DNA of 64,000 nucleotides from Flammula alnicola (Eukaryota; Basidiomycota; Agaricomycetes; Agaricales; Strophariaceae). The position numbers and the translations under genes were made by a program. The notes under the pieces are model-generated. The model saw nothing but the letters and a program-made list of their open reading frames with translations, made no database searches and had not been told where the DNA came from. The DNA is taken from the NCBI GenBank assembly GCA_015499995.1, contig JADNRV010000094.1:124001-188000 (forward strand). Direction: 5' to 3'. Shown here one piece after another: positions 41,405-53,777 of this stretch (position 1 is the stretch's first letter; each line of letters opens with the position of its first letter).

Positions 41405-43614
41405 ATGGGTGCTACCAGCGACCAAGACCCTTTCGCTCTCTTCCACACTCCGCCGCCCAATGAAACTCCCGGAGAACGAGCAGCTCGCCAGGCAAAAGAG
41501 GCGGAGGAAAAGAGGGTTAGTGATCAGATCGACGAACAGTTGAAGGCGGAGCGTTTGGCGTTGAAAAAGCAGAAGTATACTGTTCGCGTGCTCCTGCTCG
41601 GTCAATCTGAGAGTGGTAAGTGCTCATCTAGCCCTCACTGGCAATTCTTATTACTACAACTAACTGGATCCTACGTTAGGTAAATCGACGACATTAAAAA
41701 GTAGGTATTCCTCTTACTCGAATAGTGCCATGGGTTCTGACGACTCACACTGAATCAGACTTCCGGATGCGATATGCGAAAGCTGCATGGGATGCTGAGC
41801 GTGCCTCTTGGCGTGCTGTTATTCAGTTGAACATCATCCGCTCTATCATTACTATCGTCGAAACCCTTCAAGCAGAGATGGACGGCGAGGCTATCGACCA
41901 GCCCGATACTCCCAGTACGCCCCATGTGCCTGCGACGCCACTGATCGCCCACCCCCCCTTGTCTGACCCAGGCGCCTCTCCGACGGTGGTTACCTCTTTC
42001 ATCACCTCTAGACAGGATTCCGACTCCCTCTCACGGACCACTTCACTCTCAAGATCCACGGCCGCGGCGTCGTTATCAACCGCCCTCACGGGGAAGCATC
42101 AACTTCTAAAGCTGCGCCTGGGTCCTCTGCGCCGAGTCGAGAAAGATCTGAAGAAGCGGCTCGGTGAAGATGCAGAGGAGGAACGAGATGGCGTAGCGGA
42201 GTCGTTGGGACCTCTCAGCCTGGAGAGCGGGTCTGAAGTTCTCGTTCGGCGCCAGCAGAAGGAATTCGGAGTGCACAAGCTACAAGAAGCCTTAGAGAGA
42301 GGAACAGCGCGGAGTGGAAGTCGCCGAGGACACGGAAGCGACGACGGAGCCACTTCCCCGGATGACGTTGACGAAGCCACGGAGGTTCTCGCGAGTTGCC
42401 TCGATGATATGAAGACACTCTGGTCAGATGAAGTTGTAAAGGTCGTTTTGAAGAAACGAAGAATACGACTGGAAGATTCGGCTGGATTGTAAGTCTTTCG
42501 TGGTGTCGTCTTCAACCTGTTAATTACGGCATGCCCCAGTTTCTTAGACGACCTTGACCGCATCGCAAGGTGGGATGACGAACCTTCTGATGACGACGTC
42601 ATTCGGGCTCGTCTGAGGACGTTGGGCGTGCAAGAATATCGAATAAAATTCGAAGCCAACTCCAGTGTGTTCGCTGGTGCATTTTACTGACTACTATTTC
42701 CCTATGACATAGCTATTTAACTCAGTCATTCCAGGCGGTATCGGAGGAGATGCTGGCAGGGACTGGCTCTTATATGACGTTGGCTGATCTCGGACGATGG
42801 TACGTATGCATGTTGATCGAACGAAACCCCAGCTCATTCCACTCAATCTAGCGCCATGCTTGGGTACCCTATTTCGACAATATACAGGCCATTATCTTTC
42901 GTGAGTATCTCGTTAAATATGTCGTACTCATCCCTGAAATAACTTTACCACCTTTCTCGAAAGTTGCTCGTGAGTTGCTTCGTTATCGTTGTAACGTCCT
43001 TGCCCCTTTATTAACTATTTCTTTCGTAGCGGTCTCGTGCTTCGATGAACGTCTATCGGAGGACTCCAAGGTCAATCGTCTCGAAGATTCGTTCCTCCTT
43101 TGGCGGAAGATTTGCCCATCCAAGCTGCTCGCGAAGGCGACTATGATCCTCTTCCTCAACAAGTGCGACTTGCTGAAGCGGAAACTGAAGTCGGGTGTGT
43201 AAGTAAAGACGTACCTACCCAGCTTTGGTAGCAGGAGCAATGATGTGGGAACTGTCGTGAAATGTGAGTCGTGGCCGGTTTACTTTGGCTGAAATTATTA
43301 TCGACTCGACTGATATCGAACGTGCCAGATCTGCGAGAAAAGTTCAAGGAATTTTTGAAGGAGCATTCTCCGGAGCCGCGCTCTTGTTACTTCTACGCCA
43401 CATCGGTCATCGTTCGTCATTTATCTCCCTTCTCCCTCTCCACTGTGTCTCATTTTATGGTACGACAGGATACTAAAGCGACAGCCACGACAATCAAAGC
43501 CGGTACGTTCGCTTGCATGTCTCATCCTACCTTTCCCTCCTGACGTTTTCCATTCGTGATGCAGTCAAAGACAGTATCCTCCGGGATTACCTCAAAAGCG
43601 CAGATTTCGTGTAA
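41405..43614 (+). pseudogene. Heterotrimeric G-protein alpha subunit with two nonsense codons
   Basis: Eleven exons: 41405-41615, 41680-41700, 41759-42488, 42540-42664, 42735-42799, 42852-42900, 42964-42969 (6 nt), 43030-43263, 43329-43411, 43469-43502 and 43565-43614. Features: Met-Gly start (myristoylation site), P-loop GQSESGKST (66-74), and a helical domain enlarged by a Ser/Pro/acidic insertion of about 180 residues, usual in basidiomycete paralogs. Then come the catalytic-Arg switch I (RARLRTLGV), LLYDVG (switch II), FLNKCDLL (NKxD) and FYATS (TCAT-like). In-frame TGA 42785-42787 replaces the second Gly of DVGG, and TAA 43200-43202 follows KLKSGV. Both fall in otherwise collinear coding sequence, so the gene cannot make GTPase-active protein unless the stops are errors or read through. 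Signalling at the plasma membrane would be the ancestral role. Confidence 0.8.
42964..42969 (+). other. 6-nt microexon in the G-alpha gene
   Basis: The conserved sequence AIIF-LA-PVSCFD can only be read if TTGCTC, flanked by CGAAAG and GTGAGT, is joined between exon 6 (ending ATCTTTC) and exon 8 (starting CGGTCTCG). Confidence 0.65.
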
Positions 43615-44284
43615 CTCCTAAGCGGTGCGTTGACTTGCGCGCTCATCCTATTTTTCTACTTATATCTTTCGGAAAGTCAATTTCATTAAATCCCCATGGA
43701 ACTTTATATCGTTGCTTCGCCATGTACATATTTGCAGCCGTCGGCTTCATCCTATCTCCACGTTACATTATGTTCTTTTCTCTATTCCTTTGACGCCTTA
43801 TGGTTAGCAACGTTACATTTCTATTTAATCTTCGAGTAGTGTAAGGCTGGCATCTTACTCCGTATCAAGTGATCATGACTATTACAACACTCATGCAATT
43901 TTAAGTTGTGCCCTTCCTGAGTCGACAGTGGTACGACTTTACTGGGGCTCGCTAGATAGCTCGGGGTTGTCCGTTGGAAGACGGGTCGTGAAAGCCTTTT
44001 CGATGTGGTTGTAGAACCAAGAATGCCGCCTTCGATCTTCGGAACAGTCATGTTCTAAAGACGTCGATGGTGGGCGCTGACTGCGCTCTGTCACTAGTAT
44101 GTATCACAGCCGAACTTTCCAAGTACACCGCCAGCCCATTTATGCGCTTTCACTTGGCCAATCTTGGCACTGCGACTATTGGACAGTCTGGCGCGATGTC
44201 ACTTTTGTTAGTTTAAAATAGAAATAATTAGAGGGAAGCACACATGAGATAAATCGTCTAATATATTATGAGGATAACCGCTTT
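43615..44284. other. Intergenic region, no gene seen
   Basis: 3' flank of the G-alpha gene and of the convergent DUF6533 gene. Only short ORFs. Confidence 0.4.
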
Positions 44285-45530
44285 CTACATGCCGTCTGCA
44301 CCAGATCTAACTTGAAGTATGTGCATATCAATATCGCTCGAGACGCTGGCCGTACTTTTCGGATCTAATGTTGTGGGATGCAATTTCAGCATGTTCATAA
44401 TCATCCGGCAACACTGTGATAATTGAACCATCAAACTAGAGTTCGTGTGAAAGTTAAGACGACTCACGGTGATAGATAATAATGAGATCGGCCAGCTATG
44501 TTTAACGACTGAGTAAATACTGCGCATGACGACGAACTGATGAAAGCGACTCACCCAAAAACAACGTGTGCTTTTGACACTTGACTGATAAAGGAGTAGG
44601 GTATGATGGCTGAGAATAGCGCTGTTGTGGTTCCGTGAGCCATCACGCGCACGGGTGGATAAAGAAAGAACACCGGCAGATGAACAACAAACGAGGATCA
44701 CTATCCAGATTCCATCGCGGGTAACGACTCGTGCAACAGGTACCCCAAGCTGTGCGAGATTCCGTTTTGCAACTGTCAATATACCCAACGGTAGGTGCGT
44801 TACCCATACGGATATACTGAATATTATGATCAGAAATGTAATATTAGGTAGTTCAAACCATGCGGCGTACCAGAAGTAGATGATATTTGGGTGTGTCTCC
44901 GTCGTGTCGCATATACAGTCGAACGGAACATCAAGGATTGTGCGTGGCGAAAGTACAGCTTCCGCAGCAATTTGTGCACAGAAGAGCAACACGAGAAGGA
45001 CGGTGATCCTAATGTCTTTCAGATAAAGTGCATAAACTGGGAAATTTTACGCTGTGGTCAGTACAATGGACAGGGAATTCTGGTGTTTCGTCAACTTACT
45101 TCTCAGCATCAATATCAAGTCAAGAGCAGCCATCAAGCAGCAGGCCGCTATAATGAGGAACATAAACCACTGCTTGCAAACAGTATCCGGGATATCTACA
45201 CTCCAAAGCGGCCCAGAAACGAGATAGAAATTGATGCTAGAATGTCAGGCGCAGAAATCAGCTCTAGCAAGTGTCTAATGTGTGGTACATATCCTGACCT
45301 TTGCACAATGATCGCGAAGTAATGCGAGAAAATATATGTTATCTTCACGCCAGTAGTGGGCCGTCTGTTTCCAGGACAATCAAGCCATCCTAGTCAATAT
45401 CGTGAGATCATGCACATACCGCCATATATAACAAAATTCATCTCGCGATGTAAGGATGTACTCCCAGGAAAGAACCGCCAGCGAAGCCACTGCAGGGAGG
45501 CAAAGAGTCGCATGAATACTTAGAGAGCTC
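44285..45530 (-). pseudogene. DUF6533-type multi-pass membrane protein gene, probably frameshifted
   Basis: Minus-strand exons in order: ASLAVLSWEYILTSRDEFCY (about 45500-45430), VKITYIFSHYFAIIVQ (about 45380-45310), INFYLVSGPLWSV with FMFLIIAACCLMAALDLILM (about 45240-45110), and YALYLKDIRITVLLVLLFCA to PNITFLIIIFSISVWVT and TRDGIWIVIL (about 45050-44690). Last come short exons with IYSVVKHSWPISLLSIT and MVQLSQCCRMIMNMLKLHP, ending at 44285. The spacing of hydrophobic segments (about seven) and the ILTxxxE, YIFSHYFA and LDLILMLR motifs match DUF6533/DUF6534 proteins, an expanded basidiomycete family of unknown function. After GIWIVIL the family-like frame (VVHLPVFFLYPPVRVMAHG) lies one base out, so a frameshift at about 44695 is likely. 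The N-terminal Met is not visible. Confidence 0.6.
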
Positions 45531-47089
45531 TGGGTAGATGCAGAAATTTGAACTTAACACGTAGACCATTTACGCAAAGAAAGGTTCTCGACGAGTTTGT
45601 AGTCAATAGCATTGGGTTTTGGCAACGCCATGAAGTGGTAGGATGGGCAGGGGTGAGTGTTACTGCTCAAGGCTCACTTGAAGTGAACGTGCTGAAGGAA
45701 AGAGCCTGGGAAGGAATAAGGTTGACTCCATAACGCCGTGTCCTATGTAAATCGCCTATCAGTTTGATTAATATATTTCCCCAGCCTATTTATAAAAGGG
45801 TCTCGCGACGATAAGTGTGTGACAAAAGCGCTTATCAGCATGATCTTAACATATCAATGAAACTGAATGTCTGAAGGCAACGGAAGCGCTAATCCTGCAG
45901 AAATTATAGCCGTTTCGCACAACACCTAAAACAGTAAAATGTTTCGCAATTACCAGAAAAAATTAGATTTGATATCACTATTTTAGTGCTTCAACGAGTG
46001 TGCGCCTACTGAATTTAGCGCCGGTGAGACTCACTGCAGGAAGTACAGATATACGTCAAGTGCCTAAATGGACACATAGATTTCCCTTGTCAACTTTATC
46101 TACCCTTCCAAGTAGCGTATGTCCGTCGAAATAGAGAAAGTGACTAAGCTCAAACAACAAACCTATTCGTCAGCACTACCTGAAATATATTGACAAGGCA
46201 TTATTCCTCAAGACTTCATTTAAAGCGTCTCCGACCGGTACATCTGGACTCTCTTGCATGTACGAATTATTAAACAGATAACATTTCAAAGTGATGCTTG
46301 GAATCCACTTCGAGGCGACGATGAAGCGGCACCCTTCCTGACAATGTTGAGAACATGTGATACAACTAGTAGACATGAGCAGGGTCATGTCCCTGGAAAG
46401 GTATCTGTCGCTGTTTCCTTGCCCGCAATTGAAACCTGGATAAATAATTATGCAAGGCGTAACGACAAAGTCTCTAGCTTCATTACCTGGCTGATAGAAA
46501 TAATATAATTCCTCTGCATTGTTTCCATATTTTGCACATGGAAATATGATCTCTGTGTTTTAGCATCTTGACCCTGGACTATCGGCATGTCGCATCACCG
46601 CCATTACTCTAATTTCCTGTATGCTCTATTTTTTTTTTTCAATTGTCGCATTCCATGAGCTCATCTCGGCAAATTACTGCCATACTATCTACCCATCTTC
46701 TACTGATAATTTGTACTGCCCTGCTGCTGTCTCGACCTGTTCCTTATCTGAAGTATACGGCTATTCTTACACTAATAAACGCAAAATAGAATAAATTCAA
46801 TCTGTTCCGCTCGTGCTTATATTCTGATTTGACATGTGAAGCCCACAAGTCCGCACTGAAGGAGGCAGGGAATTTTGAGGTCGTCGTCACTGGCAGAAGT
46901 CACTGACTATAACCTTGCCCAGTTTGCGATTGCAAATGTGTTCAGTAGGAAGGTCTTCTGCAACCCATATTTAATTTATGGATTGAGAATGCCACTCGAG
47001 GACCGCAATACGAGCACAAGGCAGGACACGCAATTGTTTTCAGGAATAACCTCCACTTCTTGCAATCTTCAACAACTCGCTCAGCTCTT
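45531..47089. other. Intergenic region, no gene recognised
   Basis: AT-rich. Contains a run of 13 T near 46629. ORFs up to 84 codons lack any family signal. Confidence 0.4.
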
Positions 47090-48028
47090 TCAGCAAATCA
47101 ACATGCCCTCTTGATCACTGGCGCTAACAGAGGTATTTGTTACAACACCACGATGAACCGGTATGTACCGGGCTCAGAACGCTCACTTGCGGCACTCACA
47201 AAATGATCAACTATAGCTCAAGAACGAAGCCAACTTCATTATCACCACTGCTCACGGCGTTGAGTCCCCGGAGCTCCAGGCGCTCGCTTCCAAGCATCCA
47301 AAGAGCCTCAAGATCATCGAACTTGACATCACGAACCAAGAGAGCATTGACAGGGCAGTTGAAGCTGTCACTCCTCTCCTCCATAACGGCCTCACTTACC
47401 TCGTCAACAATGCTGGAAAGAACCCTCATCCAACGACCTGATTCAAAGATTTGTACATGCACCTTTTTCATAAACGTAGATTATTCCATGAGCGCTTAGA
47501 ATGATTTATTTTTATCTAGAAACCTCGATGATTTTGTGGATGAAGTGTCATCAGCACTGTTGCTCCTCTCCGCATCTCCCACGCCTTCTTTTCTCTGGTC
47601 GAGAAGTGGGAGCTGAAGAGGGTCCTCTTCATCAGCTCTGTTCTTGTCTCGTCCCAGATCACATTCTTGCCAATTCAATGCGCACTCTGCTGCCAAGGCT
47701 GCTCTCAACATGTGCTTGTATTCTTTTCCCCTGTTAGGCTGTTAGGTCATGTCATTCTGATGATCGACATAGGCTTGTGCACAAGTGGGCTTCTTCCCTT
47801 AAATACGAGGGTGTCACAACCGCTGCGAATTCCCTGCAATTCGTCTTGGTGCACATTTTTGTCTATTGGGAATAAGGGCATCAATGAGTGGATGGCTAAA
47901 TGTGCTCCTAAGGTCCCTGTTTCCCGCCAGAGGTGGCTGCTGAAAATGTCATCAAGATCTCTGAAGCGCTCATGCTCGAGAAGACTGGCTCATTCTGGCA
48001 TTTCGACGGAACCAACCTGCCATGGTAA
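47090..48028 (+). pseudogene. Short-chain dehydrogenase/reductase (sniffer/C-factor type) pseudogene
   Basis: Pieces in order: ALLITGANRGIC (Rossmann TGxxxGIG with the last Gly now Cys, about 47107), NEANFIITTAHGVESPELQA and LASKHPKSLKIIELDITNQE, SIDRAVEAV, LTYLVNNAGKNP (NNAG motif), NLDDFVDEVSS, LRISHAFFSLVEKWELKRVL with FISSVL (catalytic Ser region), NAHSAAKAALNM (active-site YxxxK with Tyr now His), WASSLKYEGVTT, WMAKCAPKVPVS, then NVIKISEALMLEKTGSFWHF and DGTNLPW, stop 48026-48028. The pieces lie in at least three different frames, with intron-like and inserted sequence between them. NAD(P)H-dependent oxidoreduction was the ancestral role. Clearly non-functional now. Confidence 0.8.
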
Positions 48029-48329
48029 ATTTTTGAGTATTTTTTTACTTAAATTGCAGTAGTGTATGTTGTATATGGAAGGCCAACCTAAAGTTTATGT
48101 ACCATTTAATCTCTTCACTCTTGGTTTCTCTCGTTCATTGCACCTGATTAGAACAAGTGAAAGATCACTGATTCATCTGGCACTGATTGCCTGCTCACCT
48201 GGAGGCTGTCAAGGTGCGTTCTTTCGTGGCATTCGACACCTGATCCAGTCCTTAAAATTTGCATAGTGTGATAGAAAGATACAATTCTTGATGTAAGTGG
48301 GTTCAGGATCATATGATGGAAGGTCGCAC

Positions 48330-49487
48330 TACTAGTTAACACCGGGGAGAAGACAGTGCCGAGCTGCCGGAGTTCAATGCATTGGCTTTTTCACACGCGT
48401 CTTGCTCTCGAACACCACCTCGTATTGCCCTCTGACGGATGCGACTCTGTCCACGATTCTTTCACCCTGGAAAAGGGTGCTCTGCGTTATCTTGCTAACC
48501 CCTTCGAACGAGTGGTCTCCCTCTTCTGTGAGAGGGGAAGACATTAGCGCATCCTCTATATTCCTTCAATTATGGGCCCTTGGTCGTGCCCCCACTCATG
48601 GAGGTCAGCTTTGAACTCGCAGGCCCCTCACCTATCTCTATCAACCCCGAGAAATACGGCAATCCTCGTGCATTTACCATCCCTAAAATTCACGAATACA
48701 TGCGCGCCTATGCACAGGCAGTGAAAAACGCAGTCAAAGACAGTTCAATGGCATCGAGGTGCATTGTGCAAATGGATACTTATTGGAACAGTTCCTCCAG
48801 ATGTGAGCAACACACGAGAGGACGAGTATGGGGGGGGGGGGGGAGGGGGGAGCATGGAGAAGAGGAGCAGGCTCACGCTCAAGGTTCTTGATGCTGTTGT
48901 AACTTGTGGCAGCTGTGGGACAGGACAGGTTCGAGGGTCTGCCCATGGAGTACACCTCAAAGTGAGTGTGAGCTTCGGTTTCATGGACGTGGCATTTCGA
49001 AGACCGACTGGTATTGATCGATGTACTTATAGGTATGCCGATGGAAGATCCTGTACTTCAGTTTACGTGTTTTATCAGCAGCCTTTGCTCCTCAGGCCCC
49101 GGTATGGCCTACCTTCACGCTATTGAGCCTGATGTGTCGCTCCCCAGAGGAATCAAGCGACTTCAGCCATGCCCTCTGGTTCCCGAAATCGCTCATCACA
49201 TGTGGGGGATACACCCGAGAAACCACCATTGAGGGAGCGGGCACCAAAGGTGGCTTGGTCGCCTTTGGAAAACCTTTCATTTCAAATGTGCATACTATAT
49301 ATGCTCAGTTTTTGTTTGTTTCTCTTTTTCGGCGTATTGACTATATGTTCCATTTGTTGCTCTTTAGCCCGATTTCCCGACTCAGTTAGAAAAGAATCTC
49401 ACACTGGGAGCCCCGAATCTGAAGATGTTTTATACTCTGGGTGAAGAAGGATACACTGGCTCTTCTTTCGCTGAAATTTTGGAGTAA
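48330..49487 (+). pseudogene. Old Yellow Enzyme (NADH:flavin oxidoreductase) pseudogene
   Basis: Pieces in order: SIFLQLWALGRA (about 48560-48600, the LQLWxxGR motif), FTIPKIHEYMRAYAQAV, FNGIEVHCANGYLLEQFLQ (the GVEVHGANGYL FMN-barrel motif), VSNTREDEYGGG and MEKRSRLTLKVLDAVV (DxRTDxYGGSxENR motif), IGMPMEDPVLQFTCFISSL, GMAYLHAIEPDVS, FGKPFISN, then PDFPTQLEKNLTLGAPNLKM and FYTLGEEGYT, stop 49485-49487. Frames change repeatedly. A run of 14 G followed by A and six G (48831-48851) sits at the YGGS motif. The family reduces activated alkenes with FMN. It follows the dehydrogenase pseudogene in the same orientation. Confidence 0.8.
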
Positions 49488-49581
49488 ATGATCGTACATT
49501 GAGTGGATTGTAGTCATGCAGTACAAAGAATCATATTCTCATTGCCAAACTTGCTCTTTTAACTTAGCATATCTCCTACTC

Positions 49582-52500
49582 TCATCCCACCGGACTCCAC
49601 ACCCGATTATCAGTAACAACATTACCTACACCACCCTCGACGGCAGCATCAAGGATGAGCTCAAGACCAGGTGAAATTGTCGTATTCATCAGGGACCAAA
49701 TTGCGACAGCGACAGTGCTGAAAAACATGGTCAGAATTGTCATTATAAAATTTCCTTGCAATATGACCTACTTTTTACCATGATAATTGAGGATGCCTTC
49801 ATGCACCGGGAACTTGGCTTGAGGTTTATATCATTATGGACATCGTGATCAAAAAAAAAAAAGTACGCCCGACTGGAAAGCAGTTCTACTTACCCAAGGT
49901 TACCTACACGCTTACCCATCATCCAGCCGTTCACGAACAGGCATGCCCTATATGCCTGTCCAATGGCTCGGTAAACGTGAATGACATCATTGCATCGATC
50001 CCCTGAATATTCAAGTCGAATGTCATAACAAAAAAACCGACACCCGCCCCATTCGGTAATCCTGACGACATCGGACGAGATTCCCAGCCGATGGTCGAGA
50101 ACGAGGGTAGATGCCAGCCTTTCCATTCTCCGAAGAGACCTCCCTCGTTAAGAACACCTGTGTACATGTATGATCAGGCGACCATAAGAGAGTGTACTTG
50201 CACTGAAGGAAAACAAAGGATGAAGCTTACCCCGTACTTTGTCTGGGAAGCTGAGAAGAATGTGTTATATTAACGGTGAAACGAGTAGAATACTTGAAAA
50301 TGTACTTCTTGTAGCCACCAACCTTCCCTTGCACTTTCCATTCGGTGAAAGTCCTGCCTGTATCCAGTTGGAACCCTCTAATACCACGAGGGCTCTTGAG
50401 TACATTCAGAGCTATGAGAAGGAAGTCAGTCAGACACTCAATTGTTTCCATATAGATTTAAGCCTTACGGTTATACCCATTCTCGTCCAACCCCATATTA
50501 TCCTATACCAATGTGGTTAGTAAGGGGCAATTGTGCATCATCTGGGAACACGAACATTTGATTAAACTCTTCGGTGTTCGAGCTAGAATTAGAGTCTGAA
50601 AATCACATACTTCAGAAGGAAATAGAGCGCTCACACTGTGTAGCTATTCAAGAAGATATTGTTTAACCATACGCTCGCCGCAAAATCTGCAAGTGAATCC
50701 CGTTAATCAAGGAAAATGAAATTTTGGGGACACCACGAACTTTGACCCCCATTGACGGACAGATGTACGCTCTTTTCTTGGCCAGTTGCCATGAAATGGC
50801 CTCGCCAGAGGACCATATTCTCGCAGCTGAGAAGAAGAGGACTAGTAAAAACGGAAAAAACACATTTAATTTAAATGAGATACGTACAAGCCATAATCAC
50901 ATCCATATAAAATTCTTCCATCGCTGTAGTATGGCGGGTAAGGGATATTCATAGTCGTATGATTCACCACCGTCCATGAGCTGTCATCGAATCCTTTTTG
51001 AATCTCAGGCAAGCTATCCTGATATTTCCACCCAGTCAACTAAGTAGCTTGAATATTAGATAAGGACAATTTGAGTGCTAGTTGGCCGACAAATCCACCC
51101 CGAGAAGTAATGGTAGAAGACGCTGCGTTATCAATAGGAACCCTGGCTCCGTTCCAGGTGATAGTTCTCACGCTCCTCGGTGCAATAACAGTGAGTTGGA
51201 CGGCCGCTTGGAGGTCTCCGCGCAAGGCGAAGGTGGATCCTAATATGCTAGCATTCCAGACAAGGTGCCTCCTATGATTACCGACTCGTTTGTGCCGATG
51301 CCCCAGTAATGGCTGAAGGGATTAGTAGATACTGGTGCAATGAGTGGAGACCAGAAAGTCGCGGCGGTGTCGGTGTCAGTAACAACACCAGTTGATTATC
51401 AGAATCCCAGACGGTAACGAGACCGTTTATGCCCGCCATGAAGCTGACGACAGTGGTACTGTGCGGCAGCCCGGATTGGTTCCTTGAAAGCGTGACGAGA
51501 GGCAATTGCTTTATCTTGTTCAGGGTACCAGTGAGCGTGAGCGCAGTTTCGTGGGTTTGGTTAGTGTCTCCATGGAGGAAAAGAACATCGCGGCCATTGA
51601 TTACTCCTGAGAAGAATACCTGTGCAGTGGAGTACATAGCTTTAGAGGAGGATCCGAAACTGTAATCAGTCATGATGACTTTGGACTGGCGACCACCTAT
51701 GGTGATGGCTGGGGCCACAAGTGGAATCTGGAGAGCACCAGCAGAGGACGTCACATTTAGTTTGAAGGTTATAGTCGATCTACGGTGGGATATTTCAACA
51801 CTGTGCTGTTTAAGGGAGATAGTTACACTTACATTGAGGTGGAATTGGCCTGTCTAGCGACGAAGAATCCAGCTTGGGTGTCAGGATTCCTTAGTTCAGT
51901 TATGTAGGATGCAGAGTTGGTTGAGATAGCAAGCTCTGTGTTCGTGTCTGCTACCCAATCTGTCTTGTAGAATTCAGGAGAGCTGCGAAGGAACAGTCCC
52001 TGTCTCTTCATCTCATTGAATTTGGTGGTCAGCTGCCTTGACTCCGCGATCTATGGACATCAACTCATCAGTAACAAGAAGCATATTAAGAGCAATATTC
52101 GTACTGTGGCACCATAGTCATATGAAGTGTAGATACCTGGGTAAGGAATGGCGCCCCAGGAAGTTCCACTGGAAGATTCTTGAGACAAAGGAGACGGTAA
52201 GGGTGATATCGATGTACCCGTAAAATATATAAAAGTTAATCATTTTTTGCATTACTTGCCCATAGGTCAAGATTGAAGACCGATAGGAAATCAGGGCTGG
52301 TTAGCAACCTGCATCCACCATATCCTTGGAAAGAATCTTTGGTCATCAAGAATTCAGGATACAATGAACCAGCATACCTGGTGATGCAAGGCCCCAAGAA
52401 TCCCCTGCTCCACTTTGGAATTCTTTATCATAGCGCGGTTAAGACTGTACGAAAGAAGGCAAGTCATGATTACGCACTGCCTGGGATAAATTGTGGCTTC

Positions 52501-53777
52501 GAGGAATTGACTTGAGCATGGTAGGAATAATAATTTGTCGGGACGGGGTTCCAAGTTTGATGCGTGCAATCGTATTGTTGAGGATACTCATCAAAACTAA
52601 GAATGCGTGATGAACAAGATGTATACAATAAAAAGCGGAGAACAAACCCGTAAAGATCGACTGCACCCTAAATGGAACAATGTTGCCTGAGCGAGGCGGG
52701 TTATAGATGGAAAATGAACCTACAGTTCCGTTTATGAAACTGGATCCCATGCCGGGATCATTGTAAGTGAGAGGGACATCAATCGGTGAATTGTGATAGA
52801 CGTCTTCAAGCTCAATGAAGTACGCAGCATGGAAGGCAGGACTCTGTGAGAATTCGTTGTCTGCAGTGTCAATTAGAAAAAAAAAATCTGATCATGTAGA
52901 CACAGACTTACCGACTTGTATCGCTGTTATAATGGTAGTTTCAGTCAGATCGAAGGAACACTTTAAGGATGAATTGACTTGCCGATTACAGATCCTCCTG
53001 AGGAGATTTGGTTGGGTGCTGTAACTTTGATAATACCAGCGATATAGTCCTTCCATGCCGCTGTGTAATCTGTATCATTCGACCGAGGTTGCCCAGCAAT
53101 TTCTGTGGTTATCCAATGTGAAACACCGCCCACCGAGGTCTCCCCATTGATGTACTGATCGCAGATTGCATAGTAGAATACTCTATTTTACTTACGGGAC
53201 CTACAGTAAAAGTAGAATGAATTAAATCAGATCTCATGCACATTTTAATTTTTCTAGAAATATACCGGGTCAAAGAATGATCCAGATACCAGATTCTTTT
53301 GCGGCATCGAACAGCGGCTGAAGTGCACGGTAGCCATTAAAGTCAACGACACCGCGAGAGGGATTAATCTGTCCCATATGGGTATAAACGCTAATGGCGT
53401 TGAACCCAGCAGCTTTTATCTTCTGGAGGATGTCTGGCCAGAGCGAGGGTACAGGGAGCCGGAAGGTGTGAAATTCACCGGAGCTGGGATCTCGCGAAGT
53501 TTGGTTGAAGAAAAAATGCAGCACTGATGACTACTCACTATATAAAGACTCTTTGACCGCGCAGAATGAGACTGTAGCTGTCGTACTGAACTTCATTGGT
53601 GATTGTCCTGGGACTGATCACAGGCATGGAGCCTGAACTAGATGATGAGTTGGAGTCGACGTTGTGGAGCTCATTGCAAGTGGGCGAATTGAGTGTTGAA
53701 GCTTGAGTAGGTCCAGCAAGAGTGAAGACGACAGAAAGTAGCAGCCAGGCCGCGACCCACAGCCACCTCGGGGGCAT
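49582..53777 (-). pseudogene. GH35 beta-galactosidase pseudogene
   Basis: Minus strand, ATG 53777 with a secretion signal (MPPRWLWVAAWLLLSVVFTL). Then YDSYSLILRGQRVFI, SGEFHTFRLPVPSLWPDILQ, KIKAAGFNAISVYTHMGQIN, SGIWIIL, INGETSVGGVSHWITTEIAG, DNEFSQSPAFHAAYFIELED (acid/base region), SYDYGAT, GLFLRSSPEFYKTDW, GGRQSKVIMTDYSFGSSS, WNGARVPIDNAASSTITSRG, GWKYQDSLPEIQKGFDDSSW, PSGLPNGAG-like and NGWMMGKRVGNL, ILDAAVEGGVGNVVTDNRVW, stop TGA at 49584-49582. Domain order (TIM barrel, beta domains, jelly rolls) and length of about 1000 residues fit fungal GH35. Frameshifts are visible near 51370, 51270 and 49960, and the region of the catalytic nucleophile (about 52.5 kb) is heavily degraded. The ancestral enzyme was secreted and cleaved terminal beta-galactosides. 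Confidence 0.85.

Noticed and set aside
42785..42787. TGA in G-alpha as a selenocysteine codon
   Set aside because: The position is glycine in all G-alpha proteins I know, a second stop (TAA) follows, and no SECIS-like element was noted; a nonsense change is simpler.
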